Shown: positions 19,071 through 30,101 of the stretch, in pieces
How positions within the stretch are numbered: the stretch's first letter is position 1
Layout: every line of letters starts with the position of its first letter
NCBI RefSeq assembly: GCF_021278985.1
Contig: NZ_CP082833.1
Coordinates: forward strand, 4,898,001 to 4,962,000
From: Citrobacter rodentium NBRC 105723 = DSM 16636
GTDB lineage: Bacteria; Pseudomonadota; Gammaproteobacteria; Enterobacterales; Enterobacteriaceae
DNA: 64,000 nucleotides
Reading direction: 5' to 3'
Translations under genes and position numbers: made by a program
The notes under the pieces: generated by a model
Databases searched by the model: none
The model's input: only the letters and a program-made list of their open reading frames with translations
What the model was told of the DNA's origin: nothing

Positions 19071-19633
19071 TAGATTTTGCCGACCAGGTCTAAGGAAGGA
19101 GCCAGGGTCGCTTCACCCTCTTTCCATTTCGCCGGGCAAACTTCGCCTGGGTGAGCGGCAACGTACTGAGCTGCTTTGATTTTACGCAGCAGGTCAGACG
19201 CATCACGGCCGATACCTTCAGCGGTAACTTCGATCGCCTGGATGATACCCTGCGGGTCTACAACAAACGTTGCGCGGTCTGCCAGACCTTCATCTTCACG
19301 CATGTTGTCGAAGTTACGGGTCAGGGCGCCAGTCGGGTCGCCGATCATCGCATATTTGATTTTGGCGATGGTTTCAGAGCTGCTGTGCCATGCTTTGTGG
19401 GTGAAGTGGGTGTCAGTAGAAACAGAGTACACGTCTACGCCCAGCTTCTGCAGTTCTTCGTAATGGTCTGCAACGTCGCCCAGTTCAGTCGGGCATACGA
19501 AGGTAAAGTCAGCCGGGTAGAAGAAGAACACGCTCCAGCGGCCTTCAGTATCCTTCTCGGTAACTTCAATGAATTCGCCGTTTTTGAACGCCTGGTTTTT
19601 AAAAGGTTTAATTTTAGTATTAATCAAGGACAT
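19070..19633 (-). CDS. ahpC: Alkyl hydroperoxide reductase subunit C (peroxiredoxin)
   Basis: Typical 2-Cys peroxiredoxin of 187 residues that reduces hydrogen peroxide and organic peroxides in the cytoplasm. Peroxidatic Cys47 is in DFTFVCPTE; the resolving Cys is in GEVCPAKW near residue 166. First gene of ahpCF; OxyR activates it in E. coli (established). Confidence 0.97.
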   Translation of the reverse strand: MSLINTKIKPFKNQAFKNGEFIEVTEKDTEGRWSVFFFYPADFTFVCPTELGDVADHYEELQKLGVDVYSVSTDTHFTHKAWHSSSETIAKIKYAMIGDPTGALTRNFDNMREDEGLADRATFVVDPQGIIQAIEVTAEGIGRDASDLLRKIKAAQYVAAHPGEVCPAKWKEGEATLAPSLDLVGKI

Positions 19634-20008
19634 CTGTACTTCCTCCGTGTTTTCGTTGAGGTGTAAGTTAACGAAAAATGACTGACAGGGCTAATGCGTT
19701 TCTTTTATCAAATCAATAAGCGTTAACTAACAACCGTTTTTCACCAACGTGATGAACATACTACGACCCATAGTAAAAAGGCCACCTTTACAGGCGGCCC
19801 CGTTACCTGAACTACCCGTAGGTAACTTCAGCGCCAGTGAGACTGGCTAAGTGTTGCGCTCTACATTACCTTAACAAAGGTTGTAACAGCGAGAGGAATT
19901 ACAACACCCCACAATTAAAAGGGCAATCTTCCTGTCTGAGGTGTTACCTATGATTGCGATAGGTTTGCTCACTCCCCTCGATATATTTATGATTTATAAG
20001 GATAAAAA
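19634..20008. promoter_or_regulatory. Divergent ahpC/dsbG control region
   Basis: 375 bases between divergent ahpC and dsbG. By analogy with E. coli it should contain OxyR sites for both genes; I could not place them with confidence by eye. A small inverted repeat (GTTACC at 19802-19807 with GGTAAC at 19822-19827) is visible. No credible gene. Confidence 0.4.
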
Positions 20009-20755
20009 ATGCTTAAACGTACGCTTCTTCTCGCCTTACTCCCTTTTGGCGCATACGCTGAGGAACTGCCCGCTCCGGTCAAAGCCATTGAACAGCAAGG
20101 CATTACCATCATCAAATCCTTTGACGCGCCGGGGGGAATGAAAGGTTACCTGGGAAAGTACCAGGATATGGGCGTAACGATTTACCTGACGCCGGACGGT
20201 AAACAGGCTATCTCCGGCTACATGTATAACGAAAAAGGCGATAACCTGAGTAATCAGCTGATCGAAAAAGAGATTTATGCGCCTGCCGGACGTGAATTGT
20301 GGCAACGCATGGAGAAAGCCTCCTGGCTGCTGGAGGGCAGCAAAGAGGCGCCGGTGGTTCTGTATGTCTTTGCCGATCCGTTCTGCCCCTACTGTAAACA
20401 GTTCTGGCAACAGGCGCGCCCGTGGGTTGAGTCAGGGAAGGTTCAGTTACGCACGCTGCTGGTCGGAGTGATTAAGCCGGAAAGCCCGGCGACGGCAGCG
20501 GCGATCCTGGCGGCGAAGGACCCAGCGAAGGCGTGGCGCGACTACGAAAATTCCGCAGGAAAAATGACGCTTAACGTCCCGGCGTCCATCGATGCCAGAT
20601 ATAAGGAGACGTTAAACCACAATGAAAAAATCATGGACGATCTCGGTGCCAACGTCACGCCAGCCATCTATTACATGAGCCGGGAAAACACGCTGCAACA
20701 GGTGATCGGTCTCCCGGATAAGCAACAGCTCGCGGCAATGATGGAAAGCCATTAA
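20009..20755 (+). CDS. dsbG: Periplasmic disulfide isomerase/chaperone DsbG
   Basis: Secreted 248-residue thioredoxin-fold protein. The signal peptide (about 17 residues) ends at GAYA. The active site CPYC is at Cys126-Cys129, and the cis-Pro loop is in TPAIYY. DsbG reduces sulfenylated single cysteines in the periplasm and is kept reduced by DsbD (established). It is divergent from ahpC as in E. coli. Confidence 0.95.
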   Translation: MLKRTLLLALLPFGAYAEELPAPVKAIEQQGITIIKSFDAPGGMKGYLGKYQDMGVTIYLTPDGKQAISGYMYNEKGDNLSNQLIEKEIYAPAGRELWQRMEKASWLLEGSKEAPVVLYVFADPFCPYCKQFWQQARPWVESGKVQLRTLLVGVIKPESPATAAAILAAKDPAKAWRDYENSAGKMTLNVPASIDARYKETLNHNEKIMDDLGANVTPAIYYMSRENTLQQVIGLPDKQQLAAMMESH

Positions 20756-20959
20756 AATTTATCAGGGTGATTAAAAATATCTCAAATATAACCACCCTGA
20801 ATATAATTTAAATAGTTCCCCAAAGAAATTTTATTGTGCTATTTTAGCCATACTAAAACTAACTTTAAGTCAGGCATTGATTTCTTTAGCTTAAGATGAC
20901 ACGGAAAGCATTAATGATACGGATGATTTCATATCAAAAAGTGAGAAAAGGAAAAACAC

Positions 20960-21862
20960 ATGGCTAACCTTTACGATCTCAAAAAGTTCGACCTTAACTT
21001 GTTAGTTATATTTGAATGCATTTATCAACATCTCAGCATCAGCAAAGCGGCCGAAACGCTTTACATCACGCCCTCTGCGGTTAGCCAGTCGTTACAGCGG
21101 CTACGGACTCAGCTAAACGATCCCTTATTCATCCGTTCGGGCAAAGGCATTACGCCGACCACAATGGGAATTAACTTACATCACCATCTTGAAAATAATC
21201 TAAATAGTCTCGAGCAAACCATAAATATTATGCATGAGACGGATATCAGAAAGAAATTCATTATCTATGGTCCACAAATAATTATCTCCAGCAATGTCTT
21301 AATGCTGATTAAGCAGATCCGTCAAAACAGGAACATTGAAATTGAGCATCACGATATTATAGCCAGTAAAGAATCGGCGGAAGATTTATTAGCCTACCGT
21401 AAAGCCGATTTGGTCATCTCTCTGTATGCGGTGAATAATCTCTCCATCGTCTGTAAGCCCTCCAGACCGGTCGAGTGCGTTCTGATATGCAATAAAGATC
21501 ATCCGCGTATTCATGAACATTCATCACTGGACGAGATAACTGAAGAGCAATTCACAATGCTTATGCACGACGATCCGGGGGTAAAAGAGTTTCAGCTTCA
21601 TCCGGATAATATCATCAAAGGCAGAAAAATTGGCTTCAGAAGCCAGTCGGTTATCTCTATCGCCAACGTCATCGCCACAACGGATATCATCGGATTTATC
21701 CCCAAACCCGTGTACGATTTTTACCAGCCGCTACTGGGGTTTAAGCGCGTCGCCTACCCCTTATCAACCCCCTCGTTGCGTCTCTATTATATGTATAATC
21801 GCGCTTCGCTGAACAACAAGTTATTCGCCGAAGTGATTTCCTGTCTGGATAATGTCCCCTGA
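20960..21862 (+). CDS. ybdO: LysR-type regulator YbdO
   Basis: A 300-residue LysR protein. The N-terminal winged helix (FDLNLLVIFECIYQHLSISKAAE, LYITPSAVSQSLQRLR) is nearly identical to E. coli YbdO; the effector domain is less conserved. Relatively AT-rich. Its effector is not evident. Confidence 0.88.
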   Translation: MANLYDLKKFDLNLLVIFECIYQHLSISKAAETLYITPSAVSQSLQRLRTQLNDPLFIRSGKGITPTTMGINLHHHLENNLNSLEQTINIMHETDIRKKFIIYGPQIIISSNVLMLIKQIRQNRNIEIEHHDIIASKESAEDLLAYRKADLVISLYAVNNLSIVCKPSRPVECVLICNKDHPRIHEHSSLDEITEEQFTMLMHDDPGVKEFQLHPDNIIKGRKIGFRSQSVISIANVIATTDIIGFIPKPVYDFYQPLLGFKRVAYPLSTPSLRLYYMYNRASLNNKLFAEVISCLDNVP

Positions 21863-22016
21863 ATTTCATTTAGGTCAACATATTTACTATGCTAATATTT
21901 AGTATTGAATTCATTTTCTTCTGAAATGAATATAAATATTGTGTTTTATCTTAAACACGCCGGCTTATCTTATGGTATATATGGACACGTAATATCTTGC
22001 AGGGACTCGTGTTGGT

Positions 22017-23240
22017 ATGTCGGTTTATAAAATTCCATTAGAGCAAAACGTTCTTGAAGCCGCTGAAGAACGAATAGCATGGACCCTTGAAAATCTCCCA
22101 CGCGTATGCGTGTCATTTTCCGGGGGTAAAGACTCCGGGATTATGTTGCATTTAACAGCTAAACTTGCGCGCCAGTCCGGTAAAAAAATTAGCGTTTTGT
22201 TTATAGACTGGGAAGCGCAATTTTCCTGCACCATCCGTTATATTGAAGCAATGCGCGAAATGTATTCCGACGTCATTGAGCAATTCTATTGGGTGGCATT
22301 ACCGATGACGACGCAAAATTCTCTTTCGCAATTCCAGCAGGAATGGCAATGCTGGGAACCGAATACCTGCTGGGTACGCCAGCCGCCGGCAGATGCGATA
22401 ACCGATACCGCATTTTTTCCGTTTTATCAGGCGGGCATGACCTTTGAACAGTTCGTGCGCGATTTCGCCGACTGGTTTTCAAATAAACGCCCCGCCGCCA
22501 TGCTGGTCGGGATCCGCGCAGACGAGTCTTATAATCGTTTTGTCGCCATTGCCAACCTGAGTAAACAGCGTTTCGCTGATGATAAGCCCTGGACCACCTC
22601 CGCACCGGGGGGACATACCTGGTATATTTACCCGATGTACGACTGGCAAACCGCTGATATCTGGACATGGTTTGGCCGTACCAGACTCCCCTGTAATCCG
22701 CTATATAACCTGATGTACCAGGCGGGGGTGCCGCCCCGTTATATGCGGATTTGCGAACCCTTTGGCCCCGAGCAGCGCCAGGGACTGTGGCTGTACCACG
22801 TTCTGGAACCCGAACGTTGGGCGACGATGTGCGCCCGCGTCAGCGGCGTGCGTAGCGGCGGTATTTATGCCGGACAGGGCAACCATTTCTACGGTCATCG
22901 CAAAATTCTCAAACCCGAACACCTGAGCTGGCAGGAATATGCAATGCTGCTGTTATTTAGCATGCCGGAAGAAACGGCGGAGCATTATCGCAATAAGATC
23001 GCCGCCTATTTGCACTGGTACAAAAAAAACGGTCTCGACGAAATACCGCAAACCCAGCAAGGCGATATCGGTTCGAAAGACATTCCTTCATGGCGACGCA
23101 TCTGCAAAGTGCTGCTGAACAATGATTACTGGTGCCGGGCGCTCTCTTTCAGCCCGACAAAACCCAGAAGCTACCAGCGTTACAGCGAACGCATGAAAGC
23201 AAAACGTAAAGAGTGGGGAATCCTATGCAACAACGATTAA
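22017..23240 (+). CDS. ybdN: YbdN, PAPS reductase-like (adenine nucleotide alpha hydrolase fold)
   Basis: A 407-residue protein with the PP-loop SFSGGKDSGIMLHL, as in phosphoadenosine phosphosulfate reductases and ATP sulfurylases, followed by a family-specific C-terminal region. Matches E. coli YbdN closely. Biochemical role not established. ybdM overlaps its end by 16 bases, and such YbdN-YbdM-type pairs are translationally coupled. Confidence 0.88.
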   Translation: MSVYKIPLEQNVLEAAEERIAWTLENLPRVCVSFSGGKDSGIMLHLTAKLARQSGKKISVLFIDWEAQFSCTIRYIEAMREMYSDVIEQFYWVALPMTTQNSLSQFQQEWQCWEPNTCWVRQPPADAITDTAFFPFYQAGMTFEQFVRDFADWFSNKRPAAMLVGIRADESYNRFVAIANLSKQRFADDKPWTTSAPGGHTWYIYPMYDWQTADIWTWFGRTRLPCNPLYNLMYQAGVPPRYMRICEPFGPEQRQGLWLYHVLEPERWATMCARVSGVRSGGIYAGQGNHFYGHRKILKPEHLSWQEYAMLLLFSMPEETAEHYRNKIAAYLHWYKKNGLDEIPQTQQGDIGSKDIPSWRRICKVLLNNDYWCRALSFSPTKPRSYQRYSERMKAKRKEWGILCNND

Positions 23241-23842
23241 AGCAGGAGCTTACGCGCTTTCTCTCGTCTTTGAGTGAAGAGGAGCGGATCAAGGCGATCA
23301 ATGAATTTCGCATGGTGATACACAGCGTCAGCCCATTTCGCGATGAGCCGGTTGACTGCGTACTTTGGGTCAAAAATGAACAGATTACGCCTAACGATTA
23401 CAACCCGAACAACGTCGCGCCACCGGAGAAAAAGCTGTTGTTGAAATCGATCGAAGCGGACGGTTTCACACAACCTATCGTCGTTTCGCAAGCCAGAAGC
23501 GGGGAGTATGAAATCGTCGATGGCTTTCACCGCCATGAGTTAGGCAAGGGTAAAGCGGCGATCCGCTCCCGGCTGAAAGGTTATCTTCCGGTATCCTGCC
23601 TTGAACGCACCCGCCACGAACGCATGGCCGCGACGATTCGCCATAACCGCGCCAGAGGGCGTCATCAGATCCACGCGATGTCAGAGATAGTGCGCGAGCT
23701 GGCGCTGCTGGGGTGGAGCGACGAGCGTATCGGCAAAGAGCTGGGTATGGACGAAGATGAGGTGCTGCGCCTGAAACAGATCAACGGCCTGCAGGAGCTG
23801 TTTGCCAACCGTCGATATTCTAAAGCCTGGACGGTGAAATAA
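23225..23842 (+). CDS. ybdM: YbdM, ParB/sulfiredoxin-fold protein
   Basis: A 205-residue ParB-like nuclease/sulfiredoxin-fold protein. The core motif is IVDGFHRHELGKG and the second motif ATIRHNRARGRHQ, followed by an HTH-like segment (GWSDERIGKELGMDEDEVLRL). ATG 23225 was preferred over an upstream GTG (23213) because GGGGA precedes it by about 6 bases. Pairs with ybdN. Confidence 0.85.
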   Translation: MQQRLKQELTRFLSSLSEEERIKAINEFRMVIHSVSPFRDEPVDCVLWVKNEQITPNDYNPNNVAPPEKKLLLKSIEADGFTQPIVVSQARSGEYEIVDGFHRHELGKGKAAIRSRLKGYLPVSCLERTRHERMAATIRHNRARGRHQIHAMSEIVRELALLGWSDERIGKELGMDEDEVLRLKQINGLQELFANRRYSKAWTVK

Positions 23843-23849
23843 AGCTGAA

Positions 23850-23886
23850 AGGCGCAGGATGGCGCTCACGCTTATCCGGCCTGGCC
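23850..23886. repeat. Single REP-like element
   Basis: A divergent repetitive extragenic palindrome ending in CTTATCCGGCC, 8 bases after the ybdM stop. It sits where E. coli K-12 has ybdL and ybdH. Confidence 0.6.
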
Positions 23887-23923
23887 GGTGAAAACGCAGC
23901 AGCCATCTGAATGATGAAGAGCA

Positions 23924-24121
23924 TCAGCAGCAGCGCGCGCCCCCCTTCCCTCCATAGCGCGCATCCTGACGCTCGCGGAAAAACTCTTCATAGGTCATCG
24001 GCGTCTGCTCGGGATGGGTCGCGCGCATATGCGCGACATAGTTGTCATAATCCGGCACGCCGATCATTAACTTCGCCGCCTGGCCTAAATATTTTCCGGC
24101 TTTCGAAAGCGTATCAAACAT
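23924..24121 (-). CDS. ybdD: YbdD, CstA-associated small protein (DUF466)
   Basis: A 65-residue protein ending in the hallmark [12 protein letters not shown]. It is encoded directly downstream of cstA; the pair is conserved and needed together for pyruvate uptake in related BtsT systems (established for that family, inferred here). Confidence 0.93.
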   Translation of the reverse strand: MFDTLSKAGKYLGQAAKLMIGVPDYDNYVAHMRATHPEQTPMTYEEFFRERQDARYGGKGGARCC

Positions 24122-24141
24122 CTTTTACCACCTGTCTGACT

Positions 24142-24165
24142 CCCCTCTCCCGGTCGGGAGAGGGG
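24142..24165 (-). other. Hairpin between cstA and ybdD
   Basis: Perfect 11-base stem with a 2-base spacer and no T-run. It probably tunes the cstA/ybdD transcript ratio by partial termination or processing. Confidence 0.6.
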
Positions 24166-24174
24166 GTTGATATG

Positions 24175-26280
24175 TTAGTGCACGCCTTTCGCCTGCGCGA
24201 CAATCTGATCCACATTTGCCGGCATCGGCTGGTACGGCGTCTCTTTCGCCGTCGGCTTGTCCTCTTTCAGCGCCGCCAGCGCGGTCTTGATCGAGAACAG
24301 CGCCAGCACCACGACCACCACCATAAAGAAGATAGTCAGGCCAGCGTCCAGACGGTTGTTGAACACCAGCTGTGCCAGCTGCGACTCAGTGTACTGCGGC
24401 GGAATATTGCCGCTGTCGATCATCGCCTGGAACTTGTTGGCAATCGCCAGGAAGCCGATTTTCGCATCCGGGCTAAAGGCCTTCTGCCAGCCGGCGGTCA
24501 GCGTACAAATCAGCAGCCATGCCGTTGGCGCCAGCGCCACCCACGCGTAGCGCTGGCGCTTCATCCTGAACAGCACCACCGCGCAGAGCATCAGCGCCAT
24601 TCCCGCCAGCATCTGGTTGGCAATGCCGAACAGCGGCCACAGGGTGTTAATGCCGCCTAACGGATCGACTACCCCCTGATGCAAGAAATAGCCCCACGCC
24701 AGTACGCACAGCGCCGTCGCCAGCAGGTTGGCGGGAAGCGAATCGGTACGCTTCAGCCCCGGAGAGATGACGCCCAGCAGATCCTGTAGCATAAAGCGCG
24801 CCGCACGCGTGCCTGCGTCCACCGCGGTCAGAATGAACAGCGCTTCAAACAGAATAGCGAAGTGATACCAGAAGGCCACGTCCATCATGCCGCCCAGCGC
24901 ACCGTGCAGAATGTACGCCATCCCCACCGCCAGCGTCGGCGCGCCGCCCGCACGGGAAATGATCGATTGTTCACCCACTTCACTGGCGATCTGATTCAGC
25001 GTGTCCGGGGTAATCGTAAAGCCCCAGCTACTGACCACCTGAGCGGCAGAAGCTACCACGTCCGTCGTTCCGGCCGGCGCCAGCACCGCCATCGGGCTGT
25101 TCATCGCGAAATAGACGCCCGGATCGATAATACAGGCGGAAACCAGCGCCATAATCGCCACAAAGGACTCCATCAGCATACCGCCGTAGCCGATAAAGCA
25201 GGCCTGCCCTTCATTCGCCAGCATCTTCGGCGTGGTGCCGGAGGAGATCAGCGCATGGAAGCCAGATACCGCACCGCAGGCGATAGTGATAAACAGGAAC
25301 GGGAACAGATTCCCCGTCCATACCGGCCCGGTGCCGTCGACGAATTTCGTCAGCGCGGGCATGGTCAGAGTCGGACGCATAATCAGAATGCCGACCGCCA
25401 GGCCGACAATAGTGCCGATTTTCAGGAAGGTGGAGAGATAATCGCGCGGCGCGAGCAGCAGCCACACCGGCAGCACCGCCGCCACAAAGCCGTAACCGAC
25501 CAGCATCCAGGTTAACTGTACGCCGGTGAAATCAAAATATGGCGCCCAGGTTGGGCTTTCCGCCACCCAGCCGCCGGAGATAATCGCAAAGACGAGGAAT
25601 ACCAGGCCAATCACCGACACTTCGCCAATGCGCCCTGGCCGCAGATAGCGCAGATAGATGCCCATAAAGATCGCCAGCGGAATGGTGAACGCCACGGTAT
25701 AAGTTCCCCACGGACTGTGGGTTAACGCCTTCACCACGATCATCGCCAGCACCGCGAGGATAATCACCATGATCATAAAACAGGCCACCAGCGCGATCAC
25801 CCCGGCGGTCGCCCCCATCTCTTCTTTGACCAGTTCGCCCAGCGAGCGCCCGTCGCGGCGGGTGGAGACAAACAGCACCATAAAATCCTGCACCGCCCCG
25901 GCCAGCACGACGCCGGCCAGCAGCCAGATCATCCCCGGCAGATAGCCCATCTGCGCCGCCAGTACCGGCCCGACCAGCGGGCCTGCGCCGGCAATCGCCG
26001 CGAAATGATGACCGAACAGCACTTTTTTGTCGGTCGGCACATAGTCCAGACCATCGTTATGACGCACGGCGGGCGTCATACGCGTCGGATCTACCGCCAG
26101 CACGTTTCTGGCAATGTACAATCCGTAAAACCGGTAGGCGATGAGATAGACGCAGACCGACGCCACCACAATCCACAGCGCGTTGATCTGTTCTCCACGG
26201 TTAAGCGCAATATAGCCAAGCGCAAACGCGCCCAGTACCGAGAGCAGCGTCCAGATAAGATATTTCCCTGATTTATTCAT
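24175..26280 (-). CDS. cstA: Carbon starvation protein A (CstA)
   Basis: Inner-membrane transporter of 701 residues with many hydrophobic segments, of the CstA/BtsT family of peptide and pyruvate carriers. Family sequences include FGHHFAAIAGAGPLVGPVLA, GTTPKMLANE and DAGTRAARFMLQDLLG. Full length. A CRP-like site lies upstream, as expected for a carbon-starvation gene. Confidence 0.95.
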   Translation of the reverse strand: MNKSGKYLIWTLLSVLGAFALGYIALNRGEQINALWIVVASVCVYLIAYRFYGLYIARNVLAVDPTRMTPAVRHNDGLDYVPTDKKVLFGHHFAAIAGAGPLVGPVLAAQMGYLPGMIWLLAGVVLAGAVQDFMVLFVSTRRDGRSLGELVKEEMGATAGVIALVACFMIMVIILAVLAMIVVKALTHSPWGTYTVAFTIPLAIFMGIYLRYLRPGRIGEVSVIGLVFLVFAIISGGWVAESPTWAPYFDFTGVQLTWMLVGYGFVAAVLPVWLLLAPRDYLSTFLKIGTIVGLAVGILIMRPTLTMPALTKFVDGTGPVWTGNLFPFLFITIACGAVSGFHALISSGTTPKMLANEGQACFIGYGGMLMESFVAIMALVSACIIDPGVYFAMNSPMAVLAPAGTTDVVASAAQVVSSWGFTITPDTLNQIASEVGEQSIISRAGGAPTLAVGMAYILHGALGGMMDVAFWYHFAILFEALFILTAVDAGTRAARFMLQDLLGVISPGLKRTDSLPANLLATALCVLAWGYFLHQGVVDPLGGINTLWPLFGIANQMLAGMALMLCAVVLFRMKRQRYAWVALAPTAWLLICTLTAGWQKAFSPDAKIGFLAIANKFQAMIDSGNIPPQYTESQLAQLVFNNRLDAGLTIFFMVVVVVLALFSIKTALAALKEDKPTAKETPYQPMPANVDQIVAQAKGVH

Positions 26281-26406
26281 GGTTGTTATCCGTCTACGTG
26301 TTCCAGAGAAGTGAGATGTTACATTTTGTTTCTATAACACCTTTTGGCAATTTAACAACCTGACAACCTTACAAACCTGAACCATCACCTGTTTTTTACA
26401 TTGCAT

Positions 26407-26422
26407 TGTTAAGCAGATCACT
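26407..26422. promoter_or_regulatory. CRP-like site between cstA and the yjiH-like operon
   Basis: TGTTA-N6-TCACT, close to the CRP consensus TGTGA-N6-TCACA, about 130 bases upstream of cstA and 160 upstream of the divergent operon. The rest of the 301-base gap (26281-26581) is AT-rich with no other feature. Confidence 0.55.
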
Positions 26423-26581
26423 TTCCGTCGAAAAACTCGCCCCACAGCAAAATATTCCCCCAGTTCACAGTTTTTTATTCGTTTCCACTGCGTTGATTGA
26501 TGAAATGATTTGAATCATTTTTTTAATTGCCCGTGTCGTCAGAATAAGCGGGCTAAAACGCGTATCTACAAGGAGATGGAA

Positions 26582-27301
26582 ATGAGTAGTTCGGATGTAA
26601 AGGAGCAAAAAACAGGAGCTGGCGCCTACTTCGCCCTGGCTTTTGCGGCCGTCTTTTTTTCAGGTTTGCTGGGCGGTAAGGAGTGGTATGGCGTCTTTGA
26701 CTTTACCACTCTCAACGGTGCTTTTGGCCGCGTCGTCAGCGGCGTCAGCCAACAGGGAGATACCATTGCCACCACCACCAGCGCCTTCCGCGGCGTGGGC
26801 GGCAACGGCGCGATGGATGGTTTTCTATTCGCCCTTGGTCTTATTCCAGCGGTGATGTTCGCGCTGGGGATGATTAACGTGCTGGAGCATTACGGCGCGC
26901 TGCGCGCTGCGCGCCGCCTGTTAACGCCACTGCTGCGTCCGCTGATGGGCATTCCCGGTAACACCGGTCTGGCGCTGATCGGTAGCCTGCAAAGCACCGA
27001 CGTTGGCGCTTCGCTGACCCGCAACCTGTCCGATGAGGGTCAAATTACCGAAAAAGAGAAGGACATTTTCGCCATGTTTCAGTTCTCCGCCGGGGCGATG
27101 ATCACCAACTTTTTCTCCTCCGGCGCCATTCTGTTTACCCTGATAGCGATGGACGGTACGCCTGCCGTTCCCACCTCTATCGGCGTCTGCATTATGGTGA
27201 TGTTCGTGATGAAAATCTTCGGCGCCAATCTGATGCGCCTGATCCTTACCTTCAACAATAAAAGCGCCCCGGTAACCACCGCAGAAAAAGGAGAAGCCTG
27301 A
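26582..27301 (+). CDS. YjiH-like nucleoside-recognition (gate) membrane protein
   Basis: A 239-residue membrane protein with several hydrophobic segments, resembling YjiH and spore-maturation SpmA-like gate proteins. ATG 26582 was chosen because AAGGAG (26570-26575) precedes it at ideal spacing. Its stop overlaps the next ATG by one base. Likely one half of a two-part transporter; the substrate is probably linked to the peptidase encoded downstream (inference). Confidence 0.8.
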   Translation: MSSSDVKEQKTGAGAYFALAFAAVFFSGLLGGKEWYGVFDFTTLNGAFGRVVSGVSQQGDTIATTTSAFRGVGGNGAMDGFLFALGLIPAVMFALGMINVLEHYGALRAARRLLTPLLRPLMGIPGNTGLALIGSLQSTDVGASLTRNLSDEGQITEKEKDIFAMFQFSAGAMITNFFSSGAILFTLIAMDGTPAVPTSIGVCIMVMFVMKIFGANLMRLILTFNNKSAPVTTAEKGEA

Positions 27302-27765
27302 TGAGCGTGCCAAACGCCAGACCGGTCATCACGGACGTATTCGTTGAAGGCGCCCGTAAAGGATGGAACATTGCCACCAGCAGCACGCTGCCCAACGTGG
27401 TCATGGCCTTTATTATCATCAAAGCGCTGGAAATCACCGGCGCGCTGAAAGGGATGGGGATGGTTTTCGCCCCGCTGATGGGACTGTTTGGTCTTCCCGG
27501 CGAAGCCGCGGCGGTGCTGATCGGCGGCTGGATGTCGATGGGCGGCGGGATCGGCGTCGCCATTGGTCTGTTTGACAAGGGGATCCTTACCGGCCAACAC
27601 CTTGCCATTCTGGCTCCCGCCATCTACCTGATGGGCTCTCAGGTGCAGTATCTGGGACGCATTCTCGGGGTGATTGGCACCCAGGCCAGACGTATTCCGC
27701 TGATGATCGCTATCTCGATCGTTAACGCGTTTATCGCCATGCTGCTGATGCGCATCATTCTCTGA
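27301..27765 (+). CDS. YjiG-like nucleoside-recognition (gate) membrane protein
   Basis: A 154-residue membrane protein with a gate-domain pattern (GLPGEAAAVLIGGWMSMGGGIGVA), resembling YjiG/SpmB. The TGATG junction with the preceding gene implies equal translation of the two halves. Confidence 0.8.
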   Translation: MSVPNARPVITDVFVEGARKGWNIATSSTLPNVVMAFIIIKALEITGALKGMGMVFAPLMGLFGLPGEAAAVLIGGWMSMGGGIGVAIGLFDKGILTGQHLAILAPAIYLMGSQVQYLGRILGVIGTQARRIPLMIAISIVNAFIAMLLMRIIL

Positions 27766-27779
27766 ATTAAGGACAATTT

Positions 27780-28892
27780 ATGAATCTCGAAAAGTACATT
27801 GCCGAACTGCAAACGCTGGTCAACGTGGACTGCGGCACCAGCACTATTGATGGCGTCGCCAGGGTAGCGGAAATCGTTCGTCAGCTCTGGCTACAGGAGG
27901 GCTGGCGCGTAGACACCGTTAATCTGGGCGATGCGGTGGGACCGGGGCTTTTTGTCACCAATAAGCCCGATGCCGAAAAATTCGACGTACTGCTCGTCGG
28001 CCACCTGGACACCGTTTTTCCGCCTGGCACCGTTGCCGAACGTCCGTTAAGCCGCGATGAAACCCGCCTGTACGGGCCGGGCGTCTCCGATATGAAAAGC
28101 GGCCTGCTCAATATCCTCTGGGCCATGCGCACGCTGGCCCCGGAACATCGTGAACGGCTGGCGATCGCCGTGGCCATGAACCCCGATGAAGAGACCGGCA
28201 GCGTTCATTCTCATGAGTGGATTGGCGAGCTGGCGAAAAAATCGCGCTGCGTTTTAGTCTGTGAGGCGGCGCGCGCCGACGGCTCGCTGGTGAAAGCGCG
28301 AAAAGGGATGGCAGGTTACCATCTGACCTTTAGCGGCGTAGCCGCCCATGCCGGTAACGAACCGGAAAAAGGTCGTTCGGCGATTACCGCCCTCGCGAAC
28401 AGCATTGTCGCCATCAATGCTCTTGCCGACAGCAGCACGGGAACCACGCTTAACGTCGGCGTGGTGCGCGGCGGCAGCGCCGCCAACGTGGTGCCGGACA
28501 GCGCGTTTGCCGAACTGGACGTGCGCTTCTGGCAAAATGAAGAGGATGCCCGCGTCCGTCAGGCGCTGCAGACGATGTGTGAACAGGGATTCCTTGAAGG
28601 GGTCGCCACCACGCTGACTCTGGTCACTCATAAGCCCGCGATGGCGGCGAGCGAAGCGACCGGCGAATTGATGGCGCTGGTTGAGCAGGCGGGTAAAGAA
28701 GAAGGTATTGCGATTAGCTGGCAGGCCGTCGGTGGCGGCAGCGACGCGAACCATACCGCCGCGTTAGGTATACCGACGCTGGATGGTCTTGGTCCGGTGG
28801 GCGCTGGTTTCCACAGCCCGAAAGAGTGGCTGGATATCGCCTCGATCGAACCACGAATCCGCCTGCTGCGCCGCATCCTGTCGCAGCTTTAA
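27780..28892 (+). CDS. M20 family metallopeptidase (carboxypeptidase G2-like)
   Basis: A 370-residue cytoplasmic di-zinc peptidase. Metal ligands are in GHLDTVFPPGT (His, Asp), GPGVSDMKSG (bridging Asp), NPDEETGS (catalytic Glu and ligand Glu) and GFHSPKEW (final His). Similar to glutamate carboxypeptidases. In E. coli the yjiHG pair stands with iadA, a different dipeptidase, so this operon seems to pair the same kind of transporter with another peptidase. Confidence 0.85.
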   Translation: MNLEKYIAELQTLVNVDCGTSTIDGVARVAEIVRQLWLQEGWRVDTVNLGDAVGPGLFVTNKPDAEKFDVLLVGHLDTVFPPGTVAERPLSRDETRLYGPGVSDMKSGLLNILWAMRTLAPEHRERLAIAVAMNPDEETGSVHSHEWIGELAKKSRCVLVCEAARADGSLVKARKGMAGYHLTFSGVAAHAGNEPEKGRSAITALANSIVAINALADSSTGTTLNVGVVRGGSAANVVPDSAFAELDVRFWQNEEDARVRQALQTMCEQGFLEGVATTLTLVTHKPAMAASEATGELMALVEQAGKEEGIAISWQAVGGGSDANHTAALGIPTLDGLGPVGAGFHSPKEWLDIASIEPRIRLLRRILSQL

Positions 28893-28899
28893 GCCCTTG

Positions 28900-28927
28900 C
28901 CCCTCCCTGAAGCGGGAGGGGCGTTTA
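28900..28927 (+). terminator. Terminator between the M20 gene and entH
   Basis: Perfect 9-base GC-rich stem (28900-28908, 28915-28923) followed by GTTTAT. It separates convergent operons and may work both ways. Confidence 0.75.
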
Positions 28928-28929
28928 TC

Positions 28930-30100
<1,171 letters not shown>

Positions 30101-30101
<1 letters not shown>

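Noticed and set aside
26510..26581. Upstream start for the YjiH-like gene
   Set aside because: The extra 24 residues are not conserved, and the AAGGAG site fits ATG 26582.
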